The position numbers and the translations under genes are program-made. Below the pieces are notes generated by a model. The model was not told the DNA's origin and searched no databases. It saw nothing but the letters and a program-made list of their open reading frames with translations. Shown in pieces: positions 6,889 through 14,390 of a stretch of 34,349 nt of DNA (position 1 is the stretch's first letter; each line of letters begins with the position of its first letter). Origin of the DNA: CBIHLX01 sp966210935 (GTDB lineage: Bacteria > Patescibacteriota > Saccharimonadia > Saccharimonadales > Saccharimonadaceae); assembly GCA_966210935.1 (NCBI GenBank), contig CBIHLX010000003.1, positions 1-34,349 of the forward strand. Direction: 5' to 3'.

Positions 6889-7758
6889 CTAATCCTTCAT
6901 CGCTTCCACGCCACCTGAAATTTCGGCAAGCTCTTGGGTAATGGCGCCTTGGCGGGCCTTGTTCATCGCAAGAGTCAGGTCATCTGCCAGGTCACTGGCA
7001 TTATCGGTGGCATTCTTCATAGCCATCATACGCATACTATGTTCACTGGCACGAGCATCGAGCAGCGTCTGGTAGATCTGCGCACCAACCAAGCGGTGCG
7101 CAACCGCATCGAGCACCTCGTCGAGGCTTGGCTCATAGCGAGCCTCGCGCACAAATGAGCCAACTTCGGTCTCTTTAAAACCAGCCGGCAACACACGCTT
7201 GAGTGCGGGTGTCTGAGTAATACTGCTAACAAAATCGGTGTAGATAATGTCAACCGCATCAACGTCGCCACTCACAAATTGCTGGCGTACGGTGTCGAGA
7301 ATCGTATGCAGAGTCTGGCCATCTGGCTGATCCGGCACATCCTCATAAGCACCAATAACCTCTACACCCTTAAGGCGAGTGGCGAACTGCGTTGCACGAC
7401 GACCAATAGTGATGGTCTTATTCTTAATACCAGCGCTCTGATCAGCTTGCAGTTCACGAGTATACAGCTTAAAGATATTGCTGTTATACACGCCAGCCAG
7501 ACCCTTGTCGGCAGCCACCATAATCAGCAGTCGTGACTTAACGTCACGCTCTGCAAACAACGGATGCTGTCGAGTAAAACCCTGACCAGCAAGGTAGGTA
7601 AGCAGCTCACTTGCGGCAGTCGTGTAAGGATCGGAAGCTTTTTCCGATTCCTGGGCACGACGCATCTTGCTCGCTGCAACCAGCTGCATAGCTTTAGTAA
7701 TCTGCTTGGTATTTTTGACCGAGCGGATACGCAGCTTCAGGGCTCGAGTTGATGGCAT
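6889..7758 (-). CDS. atpG: ATP synthase F1 subunit gamma
   Basis: Rotor shaft of F1. 289 residues, normal length. The N-terminal helix is typical (LKLRIRSVKNTKQITKAMQ) and the C-terminal helix carries the family signature region (ARQGAITQELAEISGGVEAM). The Shine-Dalgarno AGGGG overlaps the atpA stop region, 6 nt upstream of its start, so translation is coupled to atpA. No unusual insertions were noticed. Confidence 0.96.
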   Translation of the reverse strand: MPSTRALKLRIRSVKNTKQITKAMQLVAASKMRRAQESEKASDPYTTAASELLTYLAGQGFTRQHPLFAERDVKSRLLIMVAADKGLAGVYNSNIFKLYTRELQADQSAGIKNKTITIGRRATQFATRLKGVEVIGAYEDVPDQPDGQTLHTILDTVRQQFVSGDVDAVDIIYTDFVSSITQTPALKRVLPAGFKETEVGSFVREARYEPSLDEVLDAVAHRLVGAQIYQTLLDARASEHSMRMMAMKNATDNASDLADDLTLAMNKARQGAITQELAEISGGVEAMKD

Positions 7759-7764
7759 CTAAGC

Positions 7765-9291
7765 TTACCCCTCGAAGCCCTTGCTGACGCTCTTTGCGAC
7801 CTTATCGATAGTCGCAATCAATTCGTCAGATGGCTTATCACCCTTGTTAAGTTCACGCATTTCAGCCTTGTGTTCAGACCATAGCTTCGTCAGTAGTGCT
7901 GTCTGTGCGTCCTTGATCTTACTGACAGCAACCTTGTCGAGCGCACCAGTAGATACCGCGTGAATACTGACAAACTGCTCCCAGATGCTCATTGGCTGAT
8001 ACTGAGGCTGCTTCAAAAGCTCAGTCAGGCGCTGACCACGGTCAATCTGCGACTTAGTCGCTTCATCGAGGTCACTACCGAACTGTGCAAAGCTTGCGAG
8101 CTCGCGGAACTGGCTAAGACCTAGCTTGAGGTGAGCACCGACCGACTTGATCGCCTTTGTCTGAGCCGCACCACCAACACGAGAGACCGACAAACCAGCT
8201 GAGATAGCCGGGCGGATACCCTGGTAGAAGAGGTCGGTTTCAAGGAAGATCTGACCGTCGGTAATTGAGATAACGTTCGTCGGGATATACGCAGAAATGT
8301 CACCAGCCTGAGTTTCGATGATAGGAAGGGCGGTCAGTGAACCGGCACCAAGATCATCGCTCAGCTTCGCTGAACGCTCAAGGAGGCGTGAGTGTAGGTA
8401 GAAAACGTCACCCGGATATGCTTCGCGTCCTGGTGGGCGGCGAAGGAGCAGTGACATCTGGCGATAAGCAACAGCGTGCTTCGTGAGGTCGTCGTAGACC
8501 ATCAGCGCGTGCTTTGAGTTGTCACGGAAATACTCACCCATGGCAGTACCAGAGTATGGCGCCAAGTAGAGCAGAGATGCTGGATCACTAGGGCCAGTGG
8601 CGACGATGATCGTCTGATCCATCACGCCTTCTTCTTTGAGACGCTCGACAAGGCGAGCGATCTTTGAAAGCTTCTGACCGACAGCAACGTACACATTGAC
8701 GACGCCAGTCTTCTGCTTAGCCTGGTTGATCATAGTATCGATGGCGATTGCCGTCTTACCAGTCTGACGGTCACCAATGATCAACTCACGCTGACCACGA
8801 CCAATAGGGAACATGGCATCAATAGACACGATACCAGTCATCAAAGGCTCATGGACCGACTTACGACCCATCACACCAACAGCCGGGCGCTCAACAGCAC
8901 CGAAGTGCTTCGCCTTGATTGCCGGGCCACCGTCGAGCGGACGACCAAGCGGGTCAACTACGCGGCCGAGCAGCTCTTCACCGACCGGTACTTCAAGAAC
9001 AGCACCCTTCAGGGTAACCTTAGCACCAGCCTTAACGTCAGCGTCGCTACCGAGGAGAACGGCACCGATTTCATCTTCCATCAAGTTGAGCGCAAAGGCT
9101 TCAACAATTCCATTTTCTGATTCAATTTGGAGAACTTCCGCGTAGCCGGCTTCACGTAGACCGTGTACCCAGGCGACACCGTCACCTACACGAACAACGA
9201 CACCAACACGCTCGAGGCCTTCTGAGGCATCAAGCTGATTGATCGCGTCGCGCAGCTCTTTGGAGAGTTCTGTTACAGATACTTCACTCAT
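7765..9291 (-). CDS. atpA: ATP synthase F1 subunit alpha
   Basis: Non-catalytic nucleotide-binding subunit of F1, 508 residues. The P-loop is GDRQTGKT (173-180). The conserved VGDGVAWVHGL N-terminal crown segment, the GRPLDG motif, and the signature region with the arginine finger (PAISAGLSVSRVGGAAQ) are all visible. Start chosen at ATG 9291, with AGGA 9 nt before it. It follows atpH by 10 nt. Confidence 0.97.
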   Translation of the reverse strand: MSEVSVTELSKELRDAINQLDASEGLERVGVVVRVGDGVAWVHGLREAGYAEVLQIESENGIVEAFALNLMEDEIGAVLLGSDADVKAGAKVTLKGAVLEVPVGEELLGRVVDPLGRPLDGGPAIKAKHFGAVERPAVGVMGRKSVHEPLMTGIVSIDAMFPIGRGQRELIIGDRQTGKTAIAIDTMINQAKQKTGVVNVYVAVGQKLSKIARLVERLKEEGVMDQTIIVATGPSDPASLLYLAPYSGTAMGEYFRDNSKHALMVYDDLTKHAVAYRQMSLLLRRPPGREAYPGDVFYLHSRLLERSAKLSDDLGAGSLTALPIIETQAGDISAYIPTNVISITDGQIFLETDLFYQGIRPAISAGLSVSRVGGAAQTKAIKSVGAHLKLGLSQFRELASFAQFGSDLDEATKSQIDRGQRLTELLKQPQYQPMSIWEQFVSIHAVSTGALDKVAVSKIKDAQTALLTKLWSEHKAEMRELNKGDKPSDELIATIDKVAKSVSKGFEG

Positions 9292-9301
9292 TTTATTATT
9301 C

Positions 9302-9691
9302 CTATATCTTAGTTGCTCTTAATGTCGTTAGCTTGCGACGAATCGTCGTATCGATTTCACTGCCTGGCATATGCACTTTGGCACCGCCCAGCAGACTGGC
9401 GTCTTCACTGACACGCAGTTGTACGTCAGCATTGTTATACTCAGCGGCGATAAATTGACGAATTGCTTTGGCAGCCGCCTCGCCAAGAGGGCCTGCAGTC
9501 GTCACATCGGCCACTACAACACCACGCTCAGCCAGGGCAGTTTCGATGTCGCGCACCACGAGTGGCAATTCGCGGGTACGTCGTGTTTCGACGAGATACG
9601 CAGCTAGCTGCATGATAGCAGTCTTATCACCAGCCATTAATCGTTCGGCTGTAAAGGTGGCCAGCTTGCGGCGACTGAGACGCACTGCCAT
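9302..9691 (-). CDS. atpH: ATP synthase subunit delta, short form
   Basis: Peripheral-stalk subunit joining F1 to subunit b. Only 129 residues against about 175-180 in most bacteria. The recognisable part is the C-terminal domain (ELPLVVRDIETALAERGVV, VRVSEDASLLGGAKV-like region, ending TIRRKLTTLRATKI). The N-terminal six-helix bundle that normally binds the tops of alpha subunits is much reduced. No frameshift is apparent: the start at 9691 is only 3 nt after the atpF stop, so there is no room for a hidden N-terminus without overlapping atpF. GAGG lies 11 nt upstream. Confidence 0.85.
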   Translation of the reverse strand: MAVRLSRRKLATFTAERLMAGDKTAIMQLAAYLVETRRTRELPLVVRDIETALAERGVVVADVTTAGPLGEAAAKAIRQFIAAEYNNADVQLRVSEDASLLGGAKVHMPGSEIDTTIRRKLTTLRATKI

Positions 9692-9694
9692 AGA

Positions 9695-10234
9695 CTAGCG
9701 AGCCTCCTCAATGGACTTGGCAATTAACTTCTCGTCAACTTTAGCGTTCATCGTATTACCGATAACCTTCTCAGTTGCGAGAGCCACAAGATCGATAGTC
9801 TCGTTGCGGAGCTCTTTCTTGGCCGCGATCACGTCTTTGCTGATCTGATCATGTGCATTAGCAACAATCACCTCAGCACGCTGTTTGGCCTTGCTCTCTG
9901 CAGCTTCAATGGCAGCAGTCGCTTCTTCCTTTGCGGTCTGAACTATATCGCCTGCCTGAGCGCGCGCTTCATCAAGCAGCTTGGCAACTTCTTTCTCGGC
10001 CTTGGCAGCTTTTTTCTGCGCTTCGTCAGCGGCCTTAGCGCCCGCCTCGATCGAAGCCTGACGTTCATCGACTGACTTCATGAGCCATGGATAGACGTAC
10101 TTACTGAGGAGCCAGAGCAGCACCAAAAAGGCGATGATCTGAATAATCAGCATCTTCCAGTCGATACCAAGCGCACCGGCGATACCGCCCTCGGCGGTTT
10201 CTGTGGCAGCGAATTGGATAAGGGTTGATATCAT
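9695..10234 (-). CDS. atpF: ATP synthase Fo subunit b
   Basis: Peripheral stalk. 179 residues: a short N-terminal leader, one membrane helix at about 27-47 (MLIIQIIAFLVLLWLLSKYV), then a long, highly charged Ala/Lys/Glu-rich coiled coil to the C-terminus (e.g. KAADEAQKKAAKAEKEVAK). Normal length and architecture. It follows atpE by 17 nt, with GAGG upstream of the ATG. Confidence 0.95.
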   Translation of the reverse strand: MISTLIQFAATETAEGGIAGALGIDWKMLIIQIIAFLVLLWLLSKYVYPWLMKSVDERQASIEAGAKAADEAQKKAAKAEKEVAKLLDEARAQAGDIVQTAKEEATAAIEAAESKAKQRAEVIVANAHDQISKDVIAAKKELRNETIDLVALATEKVIGNTMNAKVDEKLIAKSIEEAR

Positions 10235-10251
10235 TTAGGTGATACCTCGAC

Positions 10252-10464
10252 TTAAAGAAACTTCGCTACGATCGCGACAATGATACCGATAATAGCCAGT
10301 GAGTCGGCGAAAACGATAGCGGTAATCATAAGAGTACGAATTTCGCTAAGCTTTTCTGGGTTACGGCCGAGTGCGTTAAGCGCAGCAGCACCAATAAAAC
10401 CGATACCAAAAGCAGCACCAAGTGCTGGCAGGCCGTAGGTAAGTCCGAATGCTAGTTGTTCCAT
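10252..10464 (-). CDS. atpE: ATP synthase Fo subunit c
   Basis: Ring proteolipid, 70 residues: two membrane helices joined by the polar loop ALGRNPEK (Arg34; RNP where RQP is usual). The ion-binding carboxylate is Asp54 in IVFADSLAI. The position equivalent to the Gln of sodium-binding c subunits is hydrophobic (GIGFIG), although a Ser follows the carboxylate, so a proton ring is more likely (inference from the known Ilyobacter sodium motif). Strong AAGGAG Shine-Dalgarno before the ATG, in keeping with the high copy number of c. Confidence 0.96.
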   Translation of the reverse strand: MEQLAFGLTYGLPALGAAFGIGFIGAAALNALGRNPEKLSEIRTLMITAIVFADSLAIIGIIVAIVAKFL

Positions 10465-10496
10465 GTAATTATGTTCTCCTTAATTACTTAATTTTA

Positions 10497-11303
10497 TCAT
10501 TCCAGCTGTTTTGCCACTTTTGAGGTAACAGCAGGGGAATGGTCGGATGAACCGTGGCTCTCTTGAGCCAGGGCGGTGAAAATCAACGTCAGCATAAAGA
10601 AGACGTACGCTTGGATAAAGCCGATAAACAGCTCGAATGCCATGAAAAACGGCAGGGCAACGGTTGCAAAGTAACTAGTCAGAACAGCAATTACGAGCAG
10701 CAAGGCTTCACCGGCAAAGGCGTTACCAAAAAGACGTAATGCAAGTGCAGTACCGCGTGAGATCTCGCCAATCAATTCGAGAATACCCTCAAATGAGCCA
10801 ATCGGATCCTTAATCGGGTTGCGGAAGTAGCGAGCGCCATTCCCAAACATGCCGTGATGCTTAATGGCATATGCCTGGACCGCTACCATAGTAATAATCG
10901 CAAGAGCGAGCGTAAAGTTAAGGTCGGCCGTCAGGCTGCGAAGTACCGGCACGTCATGCCAACGAATACTCTCAAGACCCGGGATGATACTGATCCAGTA
11001 ATTGAATAACACGAGGAAGAAGATCGTGATTGCTAGAGGAGCAATCTTACGACCAAGCTTCTTGTCAGGAATCACATCGTCGATAGCCTTAAGGAGACCT
11101 TCAAAGACCCACTGAACAAGTCCGACGAAGCGATTGTACTTGCCGCGGCGAACTTTGCCACCGACATAAAAGAGAACGAGCAGTGTAATGAGGCCGCCGA
11201 GTACACCCGTTGCAAATGCATTGGTAACTGAAAAGCCGCCGATATTGAACAATTCGCCAGAAGCGATACTGATATGTAATTCCATTGCTGCGAGGTTTTG
11301 CAT
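10497..11303 (-). CDS. atpB: ATP synthase Fo subunit a
   Basis: Stator channel subunit. 268 residues with five or six hydrophobic helices. The essential arginine is Arg190 in the conserved segment LALRLFGNAFAGEALLL. The N-terminal region has the motif FNIGGFSVTNAF typical of the family, and helix segments QWVFEGL and FLVLFNYWISIIPG are recognisable. The start at ATG 11303 (AAAGG 4-8 nt upstream) is 1 nt after the stop of the atpI-like gene; ATG 11285 is an alternative six codons in. Confidence 0.96.
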   Translation of the reverse strand: MQNLAAMELHISIASGELFNIGGFSVTNAFATGVLGGLITLLVLFYVGGKVRRGKYNRFVGLVQWVFEGLLKAIDDVIPDKKLGRKIAPLAITIFFLVLFNYWISIIPGLESIRWHDVPVLRSLTADLNFTLALAIITMVAVQAYAIKHHGMFGNGARYFRNPIKDPIGSFEGILELIGEISRGTALALRLFGNAFAGEALLLVIAVLTSYFATVALPFFMAFELFIGFIQAYVFFMLTLIFTALAQESHGSSDHSPAVTSKVAKQLE

Positions 11304-11304
11304 T

Positions 11305-11556
11305 CTACCTTTGAACTTTCTTTATCTGACGAATTACGAGGACGGAAGCCAAGGCCACGCCAAGTATAATGCCGCTTGTCGTTAACCATGGTGTTGTGCG
11401 GTAGGTGTTGTCACCGAGCACTCCTAGCAGTGTTAAACCAATTGTCGGTATAAACATGCGCCAAGTCGTGTCGGCAATAGTCCCTAGCAATAAAACAACC
11501 GTCGACTGTGGCGGCGGCGTAGGTGTGGTGCCACGTTCATTTTGTGACCTGCTCAT
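11305..11556 (-). CDS. AtpI/AtpZ-like small membrane protein, first gene of atp operon
   Basis: 83 residues: a polar Pro/Thr-rich N-terminus, two hydrophobic helices (about 20-45 and 60-76), and a basic C-terminus (IRQIKKVQR). This size, topology and position at the head of the atp operon match the AtpI/AtpZ assembly-helper group, which is thought to help assemble the c-ring or supply magnesium; sequence conservation is low, so the call rests mostly on context. A TATATAT lies only 4 nt before the ATG and there is no Shine-Dalgarno, so the operon mRNA is probably leaderless. Confidence 0.7.
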   Translation of the reverse strand: MSRSQNERGTTPTPPPQSTVVLLLGTIADTTWRMFIPTIGLTLLGVLGDNTYRTTPWLTTSGIILGVALASVLVIRQIKKVQR

Positions 11557-11560
11557 CTAC

Positions 11561-11590
11561 ATATATACTGTAACAGACAGTTGATAAAAT
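11561..11590. promoter_or_regulatory. Divergent promoter region, atp operon and small CxxC gene
   Basis: Minus strand: TATATAT (11561-11567), 4 nt before the atpI-like ATG. Plus strand: TGA-TAAAAT (11582-11590), 10 nt before the ATG at 11601. Both would give leaderless or nearly leaderless transcripts. No good -35 boxes seen. Confidence 0.45.
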
Positions 11591-11600
11591 TGCCATAAAT

Positions 11601-11798
11601 ATGCCACGTAAAAACCGCACGCAACCACACCAGCCATTTCGGCAGACATCAAACTGCCAGTCGAAACGACGGTTCGCCTCGGAGCGCCAAGCCAAAGAGG
11701 CGGCCGAGCACCAGATGCTCCTTAAGCCAGACTTGGAACTGTCGGCATACAAGTGTGAATTGTGTGGCGGTTGGCACTTAACACGCCAAGCTAAATAA
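11601..11798 (+). CDS. Small basic protein with CxLCGGWH motif, 65 aa
   Basis: Hydrophilic, basic N-terminal half with FASERQAKEAAEHQMLL, followed by ELSAYKCELCGGWHLTRQ. The CxxC followed by WH suggests a small half-zinc-ribbon or a metal/nucleic-acid-binding knuckle, with His58 or the more distant Cys19 as possible further ligands (inference). I do not recognise a named family. It is transcribed divergently from the atp operon. It overlaps no other gene, has a plausible extended -10 just upstream, and is followed by the glutaredoxin promoter, so it is likely a real monocistronic gene. Confidence 0.7.
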   Translation: MPRKNRTQPHQPFRQTSNCQSKRRFASERQAKEAAEHQMLLKPDLELSAYKCELCGGWHLTRQAK

Positions 11799-11806
11799 TA
11801 TATAAT
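11778..11806 (+). promoter_or_regulatory. Promoter of the glutaredoxin gene
   Basis: TTAACA (11778-11783), 17 nt, perfect TATAAT (11801-11806). It overlaps the 3' end of the preceding small gene. The transcript then carries AGGGGAGAA as a strong Shine-Dalgarno, unlike the leaderless genes nearby. Confidence 0.7.
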
Positions 11807-11836
11807 GTATAGTAATAGCCAAATAGGGGAGAATCT

Positions 11837-12112
11837 ATGAGCGATACTACGACACCTGACATCACTATCTACAGCACTAGCTGGTGCGCATTCTGCCACA
11901 CAGAAATGCAGTGGCTCGACAAGCTCGGTATCCCATACGTCGCCAAGGATGTCGAGGCAGACAAAGATGCCTATGAAGAACTAATGGGTAAAATTGGCGG
12001 CAACTTCCAAGGTGTCCCTGTTACCGACATCAAGGGTGACATCGTCCTCGGCTTTGACCGCCCGAAGATCCAAGGCGCGATCGAAAAGCACGCGATTCAG
12101 GCAACAGCCTAA
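11837..12112 (+). CDS. Glutaredoxin-like protein
   Basis: 91-residue thioredoxin-fold thiol oxidoreductase. ITIYSTSWCAFCHTE holds the dithiol site Cys17-x-x-Cys20, and GVPVTDI carries the cis-proline loop typical of glutaredoxins. The CAFC site differs from the classical CPYC and resembles mycoredoxin/NrdH-type small redoxins. Since actinobacterial mycoredoxins use mycothiol, and Saccharibacteria grow on actinobacteria, the reductant is an open question (inference). It has its own promoter, a strong AGGGGAG ribosome site and a strong terminator. Confidence 0.88.
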   Translation: MSDTTTPDITIYSTSWCAFCHTEMQWLDKLGIPYVAKDVEADKDAYEELMGKIGGNFQGVPVTDIKGDIVLGFDRPKIQGAIEKHAIQATA

Positions 12113-12132
12113 CAGCCGCCTTTGTCTTCATT

Positions 12133-12162
12133 AAAAACCTCCGCCCAAGAGCGGAGGTTTTT
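12133..12162. terminator. Terminator after the glutaredoxin gene
   Basis: 12-bp stem 12133-12144/12151-12162 (AAAAACCTCCGC and complement) with a 6-nt loop and TTTTTCTT on the plus side. It probably also ends the convergent ABC-F transcript. Confidence 0.88.
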
Positions 12163-12163
12163 C

Positions 12164-13804
12164 TTAGGCCTTGCCCACCTGGAGCACTTCGCCGCCAAGG
12201 GCCTCGCGGAAGTAGCCGTCGTGACTAACATAAAGGACCGCACCGGCGTACTTTGCGAGCGCCGATTCTAGCTCTTCAATACTTGGAAGATCGAGGTGGT
12301 TGGTCGGTTCGTCCAGGATAAGGAGCTGTGGGTCGTTAGCCAGCATACTGATCAACTGGAAGCGAGCCTTTTGGCCACCGGATAGCTTCGAGAGGGGCAC
12401 ATTAGCATCACCCTCGGTAAAAAGGTAGTCGGCAAGCAGGCCGCGTATCTTAGTATTGGTAATTGCAAGATTGCGATCGAGATACATGCGCTCAATAGCC
12501 TCACCAAGCGGCAAGTCAAAGTATTTAGGCGACACTTCTTGCTCATACACACCAATGCGCATGTGCGTATCGAGTGTAATATCGCCAGCAAAAACGGTCA
12601 TATCGGTATCGCCAAGCAGTGCCTTAATAAGCGTGGTCTTACCAGCGCCATTACGACCACGGATTTCAAGCGCTTCACCCTCACGAAGATCAATATTAAT
12701 TTTCTCAAACAGCGGAGTATCCCCGTAACCTAGACTAAGATCCTTCACATTCACCAAAATATGCTTACTGCGCGACGCCTCGTTCTTGACGTTCATACGG
12801 ATGTTCTTCGCCTTGAATTTATCGTACTGAGCAGCCACTTTGTAGTTAAGATTAGCCGCCGACTCTTTGTCGATCCAGAACGTCGGTTTTTCTTTCGCCT
12901 GAAGCTCAGCGAGCTCTTTTCGTGATACCTCTTCGAGGCGTTTGAACTTTTGAATTGTCCCTGGATTGCGTGATTTTTCCTTAAGGCGCTGGTAATCGAG
13001 CACCTTCACTTTAAGGTTGGCGATACGCTTTTCGATCATTTCAAAATCATTCATCTGCGTGCCGGTACTGACGGCATTTTGCTTCAGGTAAGCGTCGTAG
13101 TTACCCTTGTAACTAACACTCTCACCATCCTTAAGCTCTACAATACGGTCCACCTGGCTGAGGACATCACGGTCGTGAGTAATGACCAGCATAGCTTCAC
13201 GCGCTGTTTTCATCCAGTCGACATACTGCGCTTTCGCAATATAGTCCATGTGGTTGGTCGGCTCATCCACCAAAGCAAGGTCAGCCTGGGAGTGCATTAT
13301 TTTCACCACCTCCACAAGTCGCTTCTGGCCACCGGAGAGGGAAGCAAATGAGCGGTGCGCAATGCCACTCAGCTGGAAGTTATCAAGTTCACGCTCGATC
13401 TGCTCTTCAATCTGATAAAAACCCTTATCATCAAACCGCATCAAAGCCTGGGTGTATTCATCAATTAAGTTCATGTCGTCGCCCATAGTTTCTGGGTACG
13501 TCTCGACGATATGGCTCAGCTCGGCATATTCAGGCAACCCCTGAAGGACATACTGCAAGACCGTTTGCTCACCCAGGTCATGGTGCTCCTGCTGGGTTGC
13601 CACGACAACTGTCCCGCGTTAAAAGATTATGTCGCCCGTAAAGACCGTATCACTGCCAGTCACGATGCCAAAGAGAGTTGATTTACCGACACCATTACGA
13701 CCAATCACGCCGATCTTCTCGCCGTCATCAATGCTGAACTTGATCCCACTCATCAAAACTTTGGGACCGAAACTTTTTTCGGTAATTGTAATATCTGCAA
13801 TCAT
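12164..13804 (-). pseudogene. ABC-F family ATPase interrupted by one in-frame TAA
   Basis: Read as one frame from ATG 13804 to 12164 this is a 546-codon ABC-F protein (ribosome-associated tandem ATPase; EttA/Uup relatives) with a single stop, TAA at 13619-13621, at codon 62. N-part: Walker A GRNGVGKS (35-42), ending GDIIF. Directly after the stop, in the same frame: RGTVVVATQQEHHD, then LSGGQ (156-160), LALVDEP (176-182), the ABC-F linker (about 230-345), second Walker A GRNGAGKT (383-390), LSGGQ (474-478) and LILDEPTNHLD (495-505). Everything else is intact, so the stop is recent, a sequence error, or read through. The downstream part could start at GTG 13603 but would lack the first Walker A. 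No Shine-Dalgarno; an extended -10 lies 8 nt before the ATG. Confidence 0.85.
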
Positions 13805-13812
13805 CTCTGTTA

Positions 13813-13821
13813 AGTATAGCA
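13813..13821 (-). promoter_or_regulatory. Extended -10 box of the ABC-F gene
   Basis: TGC-TATACT on the minus strand, 8 nt before ATG 13804; implies a leaderless or 1-2 nt leader mRNA. Confidence 0.5.
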
Positions 13822-13838
13822 TGACCCCAGGGAGATTA

Positions 13839-13867
13839 TTGACAGTATAGAGTAAAAATGTTAATAT
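13839..13867 (+). promoter_or_regulatory. Promoter of the orphan gene at 13913
   Basis: TTGACA (13839-13844), 17 nt, TAATAT (13862-13867). Followed by a normal leader with AAGGAG before ATG 13913. Confidence 0.7.
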
Positions 13868-13912
13868 TTTCCAGTTGTCCATCCATTAGAGCTGTACGAT
13901 TCAAGGAGTACT

Positions 13913-14299
13913 ATGCCGCTCGTAGCTGATCGGAGCCCGCTTCATCCTCATGCCCTGAACCTCAGTGACGTTAGAGAAGGAGTGGAGTACATCTACTTCA
14001 GTCTCACAACTGGCGAAATGGGTCGCGGCACTTTCCAGAGTGGCCCACATATGGCGCGTCCGGTGGTATATCACTATTCAGACCGTGAGCCGGTCTACTT
14101 AAACCGGCATATGCAAAAGAGCCTGGTCGTTGAAGTGCTCGACGCCTACGGCCGTCGACACATTAATCCCTTTCATTATGGCCTAGTACCAGAAGAAGGG
14201 GAGTGGAATAAAGATACATTCACGATTCGCACCAAGGACGTCGCAACACTACCGGTGCCTCGCTCTGCAGCTCCGCCGCGTTATGTTGCAATCAGTTAA
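13913..14299 (+). CDS. Hypothetical protein, 128 aa
   Basis: Has a good promoter, AAGGAG 5 nt before its ATG, and a strong terminator, so it is a genuine single-gene transcript. The product is soluble, rich in His, Tyr, Arg and Pro, with no Cys, signal or membrane segment. The pattern of short beta-like stretches (VEYIYFSLTTGEMGRG, PVVYHYSD, KSLVVEVLDAYGRR, FHYGLVPEEGEWNKD) suggests a small beta-rich domain. I do not recognise the family. It ends in a double stop (TAA TGA). Confidence 0.75.
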   Translation: MPLVADRSPLHPHALNLSDVREGVEYIYFSLTTGEMGRGTFQSGPHMARPVVYHYSDREPVYLNRHMQKSLVVEVLDAYGRRHINPFHYGLVPEEGEWNKDTFTIRTKDVATLPVPRSAAPPRYVAIS

Positions 14300-14332
14300 T
14301 GATCCTAAGCGACAGCACACGTCGCCGAAAAG

Positions 14333-14382
14333 AGTCGCCGAAGGCATGCGCCTATCAACAGCGCTCATTCGGCGACTTTTTT
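14333..14382 (+). terminator. Terminator of the orphan gene
   Basis: Stem AGTCGCCGAA/TTCGGCGACT (14333-14342/14368-14377) with an inner loop region, followed by TTTTT. A second copy of GTCGCCGAA at 14321-14329 could pair with the same 3' arm. Confidence 0.75.
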
Positions 14383-14390
14383 CATGCCGA

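Noticed and set aside
10252..10464. Sodium-driven ATP synthase
   Set aside because: Asp-Ser is present, but the helix-1 glutamine of sodium-binding rings is replaced by a hydrophobic residue.
14321..14342. Direct repeat GTCGCCGAA twice, as possible recombination site
   Set aside because: It is explained by the 5' arm of a terminator and a nearby copy; no other mobile-element sign.
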